A stretch of 64,000 nt of DNA from CAIYUC01 sp963682005 (GTDB taxonomy: Bacteria; Bacteroidota; Bacteroidia; Bacteroidales; FEN-979): positions 3,844,001 through 3,908,000 of the forward strand of contig OY820914.1 in NCBI GenBank assembly GCA_963682005.1. Direction: 5' to 3'. A model generated the notes under the pieces. It had not been told where the DNA came from. It made no database searches and saw only the letters and a list, made by a program, of their open reading frames with translations. Positions 8,101 through 14,975 of the stretch are shown here, piece by piece. Numbering within the stretch: the stretch's first letter is position 1; each line of letters opens with the position of its first letter. Made by a program: the position numbers and the translations under genes.

Positions 8101-9888
8101 ATTGACGGGTCAAATGTCGCCGGAGGAACAGAAAGGAACCTTGTATTGGAAAATCTCGATGAGGGTTCAGGCTCTGTCATCCGGTTTTATGAAAACTCCG
8201 ATTACAATACTATCACCAACTGCATTATAAAAGGAGGATCAAGCGCCAATGCGGGCACATGCATATGGGTTGGAGACCAGTCAAATCATACAGCCATCAT
8301 TAATAATAAAATTTACAATGCACTGACAGGTATCAGGTTTGATGGACCCGCCGAAGGAATAATTACAGGAGGATCTGTTATTGGGAATGATATTGGGGAC
8401 AATACAGATGCCTTAAGCATCAGCATTACGGGGATTGAAACATCAAATGCCGACAGCCTTGTGATTGCAGGAAATGATATTTTCAACATTACAAACCAGG
8501 TTACGAGCCCAACAGGTATACTGGTCGGGAATTACACATTGAATTCACTCGTTTCGGGGAATATTATTTCAGGAATAAAATATGCAGCAGAAGATGGATT
8601 TGGGGGAAAAGGGATTGATGTCATGACAGGCAATCAGCCAACCAATTTACTTGTGGTAAATAATGCTGTTTCAGATATATCGGGTGACGGATGGTCAAGC
8701 CTTTCAGGAGATGCCATCGTTGGAATAAGGATCGGGAATGGATCAAATGGCATTTCTGTTTTTTATAATTCAGTTAATCTTTTCGGACAGACGGAGAGCC
8801 AATGGGGTGACTGCCGGAGTGCGGCACTTTATGTCGGATATGAGGTATCGGATATCAGCATCGCGAACAATGCCCTGAGGAATTCAATAGCGGACACGAA
8901 CATCAGTTCGATTGCCTATGCTGTGTATTCGGATTCTCAGGATACCTTATTCCCCATACTTGATTACAATGATTATTTTGCAGCAGGCGACCAGGCAATA
9001 CTGGGGCATTTTATGTACAGTGATGCAGCACAGATGAGCGATTGGCAGCTGCTGACCGGCCAGGATGAAAATTCGTTCTCCCTGGATCCGCAGTATCTTG
9101 GAAATACCAATCTCAGGCCTGGCATGACTTCCCCATTGATCGGTGCGGGATTGCCACTGCCCATGATCATTGATTCGGATATCACAGGTGCTCCCAGGGA
9201 TATAACAATACCTACCATCGGTGCTTATGAAGCACCTGGTTCCTCAACAGTAAAAACGCTTACAGTCGTTGCTTTCCTTGAAGGTCTTTATAATTCAGGC
9301 ATAGGTGTAATGAACAAAACCCAGGATTGTCTGGATGGTGAAACCCCCTTTGACAAATTCACGGATGCAACAAGCGATACATTAAGCGTCTTGCTGGCGA
9401 ACCCGGTTGATCCTTGGGAGATAGTTTATGAGGCTCATGCAGTGAATATTGATGTGAACGGGAATGCTGTTGTCCCTGATATTCCTGAATCGATTTCCGG
9501 TGATTATTATATCGTACTCAAACACCGCCAGTCAGTTGAAACCTGGAGTGGGCAGCCTGTCTCACTTACAGATGCAGAAGTCATTTGTGATTTCACATCC
9601 GACCCATCGATGGCTTTTGGAAGTAACCTGAAAGAAGCATATCCCGGTGCCGGGATCTATACAATTTTTGGCGGAGAAATTACAAGCATGTTCGGTGTCC
9701 AGGATGGATATGTCGATATTTTCGATAACAATGAGGTGTTTAACCAGGCGCAATCCGGCGCCTTTGGTTATATGTCGCCGGATGTTACAGGTGACGGTTT
9801 TGTCGATATCTTCGATATGGTCATTGTATTCAACAATATGCAGGGTGGGGCAGGGATGAATACACCTCCCTTTCCGTTGAAAAAGTGA
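5104..9888 (+). CDS. Very large secreted right-handed beta-helix protein with dockerin-like C-terminus
   Basis: 1594 residues. Signal peptide MKPLLFFILSILSLYSYC (cleavage near residue 18). Two long stretches (about 20-740 and 980-1330) consist of short N-rich repeats such as ISGNTI, IYDNEISNN, NNNIVHALSNN, the pattern of right-handed parallel beta-helix (pectate-lyase-like) solenoids that bind or cleave polysaccharides or act as adhesins. Between and after them are beta-sandwich-like segments. The last about 60 residues hold two calcium-loop motifs (QDGYVDIFDNNEVFN and DVTGDGFVDIFD), a dockerin-type I-like pair. No catalytic pectate-lyase residues can be assigned and no T9SS sorting motif is seen. 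ATG 5104 is preferred over 5008 because only it starts with a signal peptide. Likely a surface or extracellular protein. Confidence 0.8.
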   Translation: MKPLLFFILSILSLYSYCQPLTGIKSIPGDYPSIENAITALNANGVGDGGVIFNVAAGYTDTLTGPEKGMIYVTDPENDPIVFQKSGEGPNPLLAAGTGAGTTDGIIKIAGTDNITFDGIDLREVATNNTNTKRMEWGYALLKKNIYAPFDGCQHVVIKNCTITLNKANTATKGIYTGNHSVSLLSQLPITAESDANNYNKFYNNTISNCAEPISLNGYNAASPYVLYDHGNEIGVDGGNIISNFASGSCRGIFTAYQDDLSIGNNSITEATGSNSELTGIHISTANGAQAEISGNTITLKNGTTSATSIYGIKCWTGSNLPESSVSIHGNIIKDCSFTPTVATAFYGIDIGTNPYQAIIYDNEISNNTMPGTGSFYGINISVNPGPLEVHMHSNNIHGNQKTGSTGIMYCIRTTSSELTVNSNYINNNSIPSASGASSAALFGYYNESAPAIENIYSNSIGGLSIGGTNTSVSTRVVGIYTGSTTVKNINNNIVHALSNNIGFVTGIQCPHGTTVSVYENEIYNFTCVSGLSTATSVRGIDINETSYAYFYNNFISDLKTPSSGYDPSIAGIYQSTSSNFGQHLYAINNTVFLNASSTGANFGTSAFYCHNTYSLGYMTVVLQNNLFINVSSCNGAGKTVAHRRNGSLISNYSYDSDHNCFYAGEPDINHFLFYDGTHGFITMEEYQSWFAGIDVHSFSEDPPLKNDTVAPYNLHLKGSVPTRCESGGMIVTTPVEIAQDFDQEPRYPHTSYPENPVSPAVAPDVGADEFPGVFLDDLPPSISFTALSDTSYTGDRILFATITDNYSGVPVSGIGLPVLYWRLNHDLVPGEWTSVQGVSLGDDQYSFTFGGGGVATDLIEYYIAAQDLNSPPNVGTGPAEGSDGFSYDPPACSVPPYYSSYAIRGQLCGLYTVGVLQDYQTIMEALFALTQNDVVCPVTFLLTDESYPSEYYPLNFFSYAGTSPSNTVTIKPAPGVNPNLSGYGNPSLINFTNARNIIIDGSNVAGGTERNLVLENLDEGSGSVIRFYENSDYNTITNCIIKGGSSANAGTCIWVGDQSNHTAIINNKIYNALTGIRFDGPAEGIITGGSVIGNDIGDNTDALSISITGIETSNADSLVIAGNDIFNITNQVTSPTGILVGNYTLNSLVSGNIISGIKYAAEDGFGGKGIDVMTGNQPTNLLVVNNAVSDISGDGWSSLSGDAIVGIRIGNGSNGISVFYNSVNLFGQTESQWGDCRSAALYVGYEVSDISIANNALRNSIADTNISSIAYAVYSDSQDTLFPILDYNDYFAAGDQAILGHFMYSDAAQMSDWQLLTGQDENSFSLDPQYLGNTNLRPGMTSPLIGAGLPLPMIIDSDITGAPRDITIPTIGAYEAPGSSTVKTLTVVAFLEGLYNSGIGVMNKTQDCLDGETPFDKFTDATSDTLSVLLANPVDPWEIVYEAHAVNIDVNGNAVVPDIPESISGDYYIVLKHRQSVETWSGQPVSLTDAEVICDFTSDPSMAFGSNLKEAYPGAGIYTIFGGEITSMFGVQDGYVDIFDNNEVFNQAQSGAFGYMSPDVTGDGFVDIFDMVIVFNNMQGGAGMNTPPFPLKK

Positions 9889-10019
9889 GGATGGAAGTTG
9901 GAGGTCTGAGGTCTGAGGTCTGAGGTCTGAGGATAGAAAATGGAGGATAGAGGATAGAAGGATAGAAGGATAGAAGGTCTGAAACATGAGGCCCGAAGCC
10001 CGAAGCTTGAAGCCTGCAG
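9889..10019. repeat. Heptamer array filling a convergent intergenic gap (GGTCTGA/GGATAGA/GCCCGAA)
   Basis: The array starts on the base after the beta-helix stop codon with GGATGGA, AGTTGGA, GGTCTGA x4, GGATAGA, AAATGGA, GGATAGA x2, changes to 8-bp AGGATAGA units, then GCCCGAA x2, GCTTGAA and GCCTGCA. It ends at the tag stop codon, so the whole 131-bp gap is repeat. Confidence 0.9.
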
Positions 10020-10613
10020 CTATCTTGCAAGGTCCTCATGCCGGAAGCAGGAAACCAGGTGATCATTCACCATTCCGGCCGCCTGCATGTATGCGTAGCA
10101 GATAGTTGACCCGACGAATTTGAACCCCCTCTTTACAAGATCCTTGCTCATCGCATCTGATTCTTCCGACCTCGAGGGAATTTCATGCAGGCTTTTCCAT
10201 TTATTGATTATTGTCTTTCCTTTGATGAACTGCCATATATACCGGTCGAAAGATCCGAATTCCTTTTGTATGGACAGGAAGTAAATGGCGTTTGTAATGG
10301 TACCGCGGATCTTGGCATTGTTTCGTATTATACCAGCGTCCTGAAGCAATTCAGCGATCTTTTCCTCCTTGTACCTGGAGATTTTGCGATAATCGAAATG
10401 ATCAAAGGCAATACGGAAATTCTCTCTTTTATGGAGCACGGTTTTCCAGCTTAATCCGGCCTGGAATCCATCAAGAACAATAAATTCAAAGTGCCTTGTA
10501 TCATCATGAACAGGAACACCCCACTCTTCATCGTGGTACCTGATCATTAGCGGGTCGCCGGAAGGCCATTCACAGGTAAGTTTTTTTTCAGGATTGTGCC
10601 GGTTATCAGCCAT
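10020..10613 (-). CDS. tag: DNA-3-methyladenine glycosylase I
   Basis: 197 residues. It removes 3-methyladenine from alkylated DNA in base excision repair. The N-terminal CEWPSGDPLMIRYHDEEWG contains the conserved zinc Cys and His, and the C-terminal NDHLVSCFRH supplies the second His and Cys of the Tag zinc site. LDGFQAGLSWKTVLHKRENFR is the helix-hairpin-helix-like core, including the base-pocket Trp. ATG 10613 is chosen; an in-frame ATG at 10637 would add eight residues and come within 14 bp of the tRNA gene. The stop codon is contributed by the adjoining repeat array. Confidence 0.95.
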   Translation of the reverse strand: MADNRHNPEKKLTCEWPSGDPLMIRYHDEEWGVPVHDDTRHFEFIVLDGFQAGLSWKTVLHKRENFRIAFDHFDYRKISRYKEEKIAELLQDAGIIRNNAKIRGTITNAIYFLSIQKEFGSFDRYIWQFIKGKTIINKWKSLHEIPSRSEESDAMSKDLVKRGFKFVGSTICYAYMQAAGMVNDHLVSCFRHEDLAR

Positions 10614-10650
10614 CGCGCAGGAATATTTAGGATTCAAACACCCTGATCTG

Positions 10651-10737
10651 CGGAGAGAGGGGGATTCGAACCCCCGGACCCCTTACGGGATCAACGGTTT
10701 TCGAGACCGCCCCATTCGACCGCTCTGGCATCTCTCC
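10651..10737 (-). tRNA. tRNA-Ser (anticodon CGA)
   Basis: 87 nt with acceptor stem GGAGAGA/TCTCTCC, discriminator G, long class II variable arm (CCCGTAAGGGG region), T-loop GGTTCGAATC and anticodon loop CTCGAAA. CCA is not encoded. Confidence 0.95.
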
Positions 10738-10894
10738 GGATTAACTGAGTAAAAACAATAAGAACAAAGGTTGGCACCTAAGTGTCTGGATAAAATTATC
10801 TGCGAATTTATTAAATGTAAAATAACAACATGTTAAAAGGTAAAACAGGTTTTTTTACCAGTTTGCCATTTTAGAGTTTGCATTTTGTCATTTG

Positions 10895-10979
10895 CGGAGA
10901 GAGAGGGATTCGAACCCCCGGACCCTTGCAGGTCAACGGTTTTCAAGACCGCCGCAATCGACCGCTCTGCCATCTCTCC
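10895..10979 (-). tRNA. tRNA-Ser (anticodon TGA)
   Basis: 85 nt, same acceptor stem and discriminator as the neighbouring CGA gene, class II variable arm, anticodon loop CTTGAAA. It lies 157 bp upstream of tRNA-Ser(CGA) on the same strand, so both are probably cotranscribed. CCA is not encoded. Confidence 0.95.
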
Positions 10980-11063
10980 GGGGGCAAAAATACAAAGTAT
11001 TTCCAAACTGGCAAAATAAAGATAGCACAGATGAGGGGCCGTCTGCGGAATGTGCTGATTTCC

Positions 11064-11618
11064 TTATTTATTCAATTTTTCCAGGGTCAGATCAACAGTC
11101 ACTTCGATCGTCTTGGATATTTTATTGACCACCGTATTCGGCACGTTTATTTTATAATCAGCCAGTAGAAGGTTGAATTTGGATTTGGTCATGATCTTTC
11201 CATTTTTCACTTCAAGCGTGCCTTTTTCATTTACTTGTTTTGTTTCGCCATGAATGGTCAGATTGCCATCGACATTTATGTTGTATATCCCGTCTTTTGA
11301 AAGGTTTACATCCTGGAAATTTGTGACCTTACCAAGAAATGTGGCAGCCGGAAATTTATCCGTTTCAACATAATTTTCATTGAAATGTTCCTGCATCAGT
11401 GCTTTCTCAAATACAAAAGATTTCATCAGTACTTTGAATACAAAATCTCCTGTTTTAGTATCCAGTGCCGAATTGACCTGCCTGTTGCTCGCTTCAATCT
11501 TTTCCACCGGGGTACTGGAATAAAATTTTATAAATCCGTTTTTGGTAATGAATTTTTGTGCGCCTCCCGTGAAAACGCATAAAATGATGAACGTAAGAGT
11601 GAAAACAACCTTTTTCAT
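11064..11618 (-). CDS. YceI-family periplasmic lipid-binding-like protein
   Basis: 184 residues with signal peptide MKKVVFTLTFIILCVFTGGA and a single YceI-like beta-barrel domain: FKVLMKSFVFEKALMQEHFNENY, then KFPAATFLGKVTN, then LTIHGETKQV are typical positions. YceI proteins bind long-chain isoprenoids or similar lipids in a closed beta-barrel; the ligand here is unknown. It lies 21 bp downstream of the OB-fold gene on the same strand and is probably cotranscribed with it. Confidence 0.88.
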   Translation of the reverse strand: MKKVVFTLTFIILCVFTGGAQKFITKNGFIKFYSSTPVEKIEASNRQVNSALDTKTGDFVFKVLMKSFVFEKALMQEHFNENYVETDKFPAATFLGKVTNFQDVNLSKDGIYNINVDGNLTIHGETKQVNEKGTLEVKNGKIMTKSKFNLLLADYKINVPNTVVNKISKTIEVTVDLTLEKLNK

Positions 11619-11639
11619 ATTGAATTGATTTTTGTTTAA

Positions 11640-12083
11640 CTATTTGACCTGGCTTATTAATGAACATTCCTCGAGTATCACATCGGTATCATTATAACCT
11701 GTACAGAACCCTTTGATCCTGGTATTTCCTCCGGCAATGAGCTTCTTTGCATCATCATGATGTTTTTTCAGCATGGTGCAACGGATCCCTTCCTCTCCAA
11801 AATCACCTTCGCCAAACTTCATAACGACGATCACAAGGGAATCTGTGGTTTCAACCTCTGACACCGGACCTGAAATCTCAAGAAGTTTCCCGTTGAATTT
11901 TCCTTCAGCCCCTGCTTTATTGGTTTTGTAAGAATTGAAGAGATCCTGCGCTACCAATGAAAACTGAGGGCTCATCTTTTCATAATCAGGATGAGGCTTG
12001 TTAAAAATGAAGAGATAAATTCCCACACCGGAAATAATCGCAAGAATGATCAGAATAAGAACTACTTTTAGCCAGTTTGACAT
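11640..12083 (-). CDS. Membrane-anchored tRNA_anti-like (OB-fold) protein
   Basis: 147 residues. One N-terminal transmembrane segment (about 6-26) is followed by an OB-fold of the tRNA_anti-like type seen in many small Bacteroidota envelope proteins (FNGKLLEISGPVSEV, then GEEGIRCTML, then RIKGFCTGYNDTDVILEECSL). Despite the family name there is no evidence of RNA binding; the domain is predicted to lie outside the membrane. It forms a two-gene operon with the YceI gene. Confidence 0.75.
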   Translation of the reverse strand: MSNWLKVVLILIILAIISGVGIYLFIFNKPHPDYEKMSPQFSLVAQDLFNSYKTNKAGAEGKFNGKLLEISGPVSEVETTDSLVIVVMKFGEGDFGEEGIRCTMLKKHHDDAKKLIAGGNTRIKGFCTGYNDTDVILEECSLISQVK

Positions 12084-12265
12084 ATGATCGTATTAGATAT
12101 CTCCCATCTTCATATTCCGATATTTGATTACGAAATTAGAAAAAAAATGCACCTTCAGGACGAGGGTTGTGTTTTTAATATTAACATTTGCAAAGTTGAT
12201 GGAATTATTTTAGGTTTGAAACTGGAAATGCAGTTGTATTATTGTTGAACTAATTTGCACCAAAT

Positions 12266-13570
12266 ATGGATTCTGCAACAGTGTTTGACCTGGTTATGCG
12301 TGACCAGGATTTTATTATCTACCAGGATGACCAGCCTTTATTGACGGTGGGGGGGAATGAATATTCACATCCCAATGACCGTCTCCTGAAGCACATCCTT
12401 ACAGATGTGCAGGTTTCCGGTATGAACAGCACGGAGATATTCACGGGACGTCGGTTATTTGAGTTCCAGAAAGATTTTCTTGACGGCGATAAAGATTTTA
12501 TAAGGGAAAATTATGACCTATTCGCCAGGGAAGATCATTTCATTCGACTTAAAACGGGAGTTAGAGCGCCAGGAGTAGAAAAGATTGCAGAAGCAATGGC
12601 AGACGAAAGCAAGGATAAAGAAAATGCCCTTGTTAACCTGGTATTCTGGAGCATTTCGCCCATCGTAATTGCCTTAAATGCATTCATAGCTGAAAAGATC
12701 ACATTATTGGAAACTGAGGAAAACAGTGAGGACCCTGTAATTTTCCTGGTAAAGCAGGAGTACCTGGGCTTACCCGTCCAGTCAAAAGCTGTTTTTCATT
12801 TTCTGGCGTTTATTCACAGGGCAGGCCTTGTCCTGCCGGTATTATTGCTGACCGGTCGCATTACCGCATCTGAATATGCGAAAGGATTGATTTCCCTGCA
12901 TGTGACAAACCCGGTGAGAAAATCTGATAGTTCTTTCATCATAAAGGATCTCGCACCCATTCTCTGCAATGAAGGCAGTCATGAACAACTGAATGTTGGC
13001 CTGTATTCAAAATATCTTTTTCAGGCATTGGCCGGCCTTGATTATCTTTCTTTTTTTTCCGCCGGTTTTGGAAACAATGTCAGTATTGAAAAGATTGCAA
13101 GATCAGGGGAAAATTCAGGACTTGAATTCAAGTCGACACTGCGATGGGATCTGAAGCAGGGAAAGGCAAATTCTGCATTGGAAAAAGCAAGTTTGAAGAC
13201 GATTGCAGCGTTTCTTAATTCCCAGGGAGGGACCTTGCTGATTGGAGTCCGGGATGACGGCTCGGTTGAAGGGATCGAAACAGACAAGTTTCTGAATGAA
13301 GATAAATTCCTGCTTCATCTCTGGACATTGATCAGAACAACCATGGGACGAGATATCAGCACATACCTTCAGATCACACTTGAAAAAGCTGATTCGCGTA
13401 CGGTCTGCATGATCAGGTGTGCAAAAAGTATTCGTCCTGTATTCCTGAAGATGCCCGGTTTTGAAGAAGAGTTCTACATCCGCCTGGGCCCGAGTAGCAA
13501 TGCGCTGAATATCAGCGAAGCGCTGAAATATATTGCAGACCGTTTTGGAAATGGGGAAGGAGTGAAGTAG
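12266..13570 (+). CDS. AlbA_2 (Schlafen-type) putative nucleic-acid/ATP-binding protein with unknown N-terminal domain
   Basis: 434 residues. The C-terminal part (about 280-425) is an AlbA_2 domain: LEFKSTLRWD, then IAAFLNSQGGTLLIGVRDDGSVEGI, then FYIRLGPSSNAL. These domains are often fused to regulatory or defence modules and are related to Schlafen cores. The first about 270 residues match nothing I recognise; they contain two fairly hydrophobic stretches (LVNLVFWSISPIVIALNAFI and FHFLAFIHRAGLVLPVLLL) and may be partly membrane-associated. A second AlbA_2 gene lies 1.3 kb downstream on the opposite strand. The stop codon TAG is the first three bases of an octamer repeat array. Confidence 0.75.
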   Translation: MDSATVFDLVMRDQDFIIYQDDQPLLTVGGNEYSHPNDRLLKHILTDVQVSGMNSTEIFTGRRLFEFQKDFLDGDKDFIRENYDLFAREDHFIRLKTGVRAPGVEKIAEAMADESKDKENALVNLVFWSISPIVIALNAFIAEKITLLETEENSEDPVIFLVKQEYLGLPVQSKAVFHFLAFIHRAGLVLPVLLLTGRITASEYAKGLISLHVTNPVRKSDSSFIIKDLAPILCNEGSHEQLNVGLYSKYLFQALAGLDYLSFFSAGFGNNVSIEKIARSGENSGLEFKSTLRWDLKQGKANSALEKASLKTIAAFLNSQGGTLLIGVRDDGSVEGIETDKFLNEDKFLLHLWTLIRTTMGRDISTYLQITLEKADSRTVCMIRCAKSIRPVFLKMPGFEEEFYIRLGPSSNALNISEALKYIADRFGNGEGVK

Positions 13571-13599
13571 CGAAATAGCAAAGTAGCGAAATGGTGAAA
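13568..13599. repeat. Octamer array (TAGCGAAA, 4 units) starting at a stop codon
   Basis: TAGCGAAA, TAGCAAAG, TAGCGAAA, TGGTGAAA. This is the reverse complement of the octamer word at 1463-1550. Its first TAG is the stop codon of the preceding gene. Confidence 0.85.
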
Positions 13600-13612
13600 C
13601 TTACTACCCCCA

Positions 13613-13647
13613 GACCTCAGACCTCTGACCTCTGACCTCTGACCTCT
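13613..13647. repeat. Heptamer array (GACCTCT, 5 units)
   Basis: GACCTCA then GACCTCT x4, in the same convergent gap as the octamer array. It ends 16 bp before the stop codon of the beta-barrel gene. Confidence 0.9.
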
Positions 13648-13663
13648 GATATTTCCCCAAAAG

Positions 13664-14215
13664 CTACCACGGGAAGTAAGAATGCCCAAACGGGTTTGTT
13701 CTGAAAATATCCTGCTGGTAAGGATTATACCCGTTCGAATAACCGAATCCTGCATCGATCTGAAAATTCTCAGCAGGTTTGTAACTGAACCCGACATTGA
13801 ATCCCTCAAAGTTGCCTGTATTGCTGTAAGGGTTTGCAGGGTCATTCAGAAGACTGAATTGTTTGTATACAGTACCGTTTAAGGTGAGCTTTTTGTTCAC
13901 TAAATACTGGCCGTTAAGATAAACCAGGGCACTTGTAAAATTCCCGTTGAACTTTTGCTCAGTATTGTAAAATGGTTTGTAACCGATCAGGTTTGTATTC
14001 ATGATCGAGATGCCTGTATTGATCTTGAATCTCGGGCTGATTGAATATCCCAGATGGGGCGATACATACGATATTATTCCTGATCCGTATCCGGAAGTCG
14101 TGAAAGATGTACCTAAACTCAGTCCGTAATCAGGCTTTTGCTTCAATAACTGGGAATATCCCTGAACGGAAAGAAAAGAAATGAGTAAAAATAACATTTG
14201 GGTTTTGACCTTCAT
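13664..14215 (-). CDS. Outer membrane beta-barrel protein, hypothetical
   Basis: 183 residues. Signal peptide MKVKTQMLFLLISFLSVQGYSQ, then alternating aromatic/polar strands (YGLSLGTSFTTSGYG, INTGISIMNTNLIGY, FQIDAGFGYSNGY) as expected for a small outer membrane barrel of roughly eight strands. No named family recognised. ATG 14215 is preferred over 14239 because a TACATTTG -7 element (14237-14244, minus strand) covers the latter. Confidence 0.65.
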   Translation of the reverse strand: MKVKTQMLFLLISFLSVQGYSQLLKQKPDYGLSLGTSFTTSGYGSGIISYVSPHLGYSISPRFKINTGISIMNTNLIGYKPFYNTEQKFNGNFTSALVYLNGQYLVNKKLTLNGTVYKQFSLLNDPANPYSNTGNFEGFNVGFSYKPAENFQIDAGFGYSNGYNPYQQDIFRTNPFGHSYFPW

Positions 14216-14236
14216 AGGATATTTGCTTTCCTGATG

Positions 14237-14244
14237 CAAATGTA
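14237..14244 (-). promoter_or_regulatory. -7 promoter element (TACATTTG)
   Basis: TAnnTTTG match on the minus strand, 21 bp upstream of the beta-barrel ATG at 14215. Confidence 0.5.
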
Positions 14245-14261
14245 AAGAATTGTTGAGTATC

Positions 14262-14891
14262 TCAGCTTTTCAATGAGTATAACGTTTCCTTCTCTGTAAA
14301 AATTATGGAGATTGTTTTCAGGAGGAGGAACTTGATGAGGATATTTTCTGCTGCAGCCCTTGAAATACCAGCCAGTTTCGTGAATTTTGAAAGCGTTATA
14401 TATTGGTTATTTTCCAGGTATTCCAGCAAAACCTTTTCGTTGTTGGTAAACTTGAGGTAAACGCCTTTCTGGGATTTTTCCTTCTCCCAGAACTTCAATA
14501 AGACACGGTTTGCCAGCAGGTTCTGATCTTTTACACGAATATAGACCATCCACTTTCCATCTTTATGTGCTGCAAAATGAGGTTTGGCCAGGCTTTTCGG
14601 AACAACAATCTCGAGCACGGTCTTTCCGTTGACTGACCACTCCTTCGTTTGAAACCTGACAGGTGGTTTACAATACATGGTTGCTGCCGCTTCCACCATG
14701 TAGAATTCTTCATCGGACCTCACGCCTGCAACAGCACCGTTATCTTTGACACCGATCAGCAAACGCCCTCCATCGGTATTTGCAAAAGCTACAAGTGACC
14801 GGGCAATCCTCCTGGCATCGGCAATTTCGAATTTAAAATCCAGTTGCTGATGCTCACCTTCTTCAATCAGTTTTTGGATATAGCCTGTCAT
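14262..14891 (-). CDS. AlbA_2-domain protein with C-terminal winged-helix-like region
   Basis: 209 residues. The AlbA_2 domain covers about 1-135 (LDFKFEIADARRIARSLVAF, NTDGGRLLIGVKDNGAVAGV, VYIRVKDQNLLA). The C-terminal 60 residues (EKVLLEYLENNQYITLSKFTKL and the AGISRAAAENILIKFLLL segment) look like a winged-helix DNA-binding domain, so a transcription-factor role is plausible. Compared with the AlbA_2 gene at 12266 it is shorter and has no N-terminal extension. ATG 14891 abuts a heptamer array; an in-frame ATG at 14957 would translate the array as SIQHPAS repeats and is probably not used. Confidence 0.75.
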   Translation of the reverse strand: MTGYIQKLIEEGEHQQLDFKFEIADARRIARSLVAFANTDGGRLLIGVKDNGAVAGVRSDEEFYMVEAAATMYCKPPVRFQTKEWSVNGKTVLEIVVPKSLAKPHFAAHKDGKWMVYIRVKDQNLLANRVLLKFWEKEKSQKGVYLKFTNNEKVLLEYLENNQYITLSKFTKLAGISRAAAENILIKFLLLKTISIIFTEKETLYSLKS

Positions 14892-14975
14892 GATGCTGGA
14901 TGCTGGATGCTGGATGCTGGATGCTGGATGCTGGATGCTGGATGATGCATCCATCATCCATCATCCAGCATTAAT
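14892..14975. repeat. Heptamer array with internal inversion (GATGCTG x7 / CATCCAT)
   Basis: Seven perfect GATGCTG units and GATGATG are followed by the inverse-complement style units CATCCAT x2, CATCCAG, CATTAAT. It fills exactly the space between the start codon at 14891 and the stop codon at 14976-14978 of the upstream gene. The two halves could pair into a hairpin in the leader of the AlbA_2 gene. Confidence 0.95.

Noticed and set aside
10878..11168. Open frame with GERGIRTPG... and a second with RERDSNPRTL...
   Set aside because: These lie in antisense over the tRNA-Ser(TGA) gene; such translated-tRNA peptides are a well-known annotation artefact.
14892..14957. N-terminal extension of the AlbA_2 protein (SIQHPAS repeats)
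   Set aside because: Translation of the heptamer array from ATG 14957 adds only repeat residues, and ATG 14891 is the start of the conserved domain.
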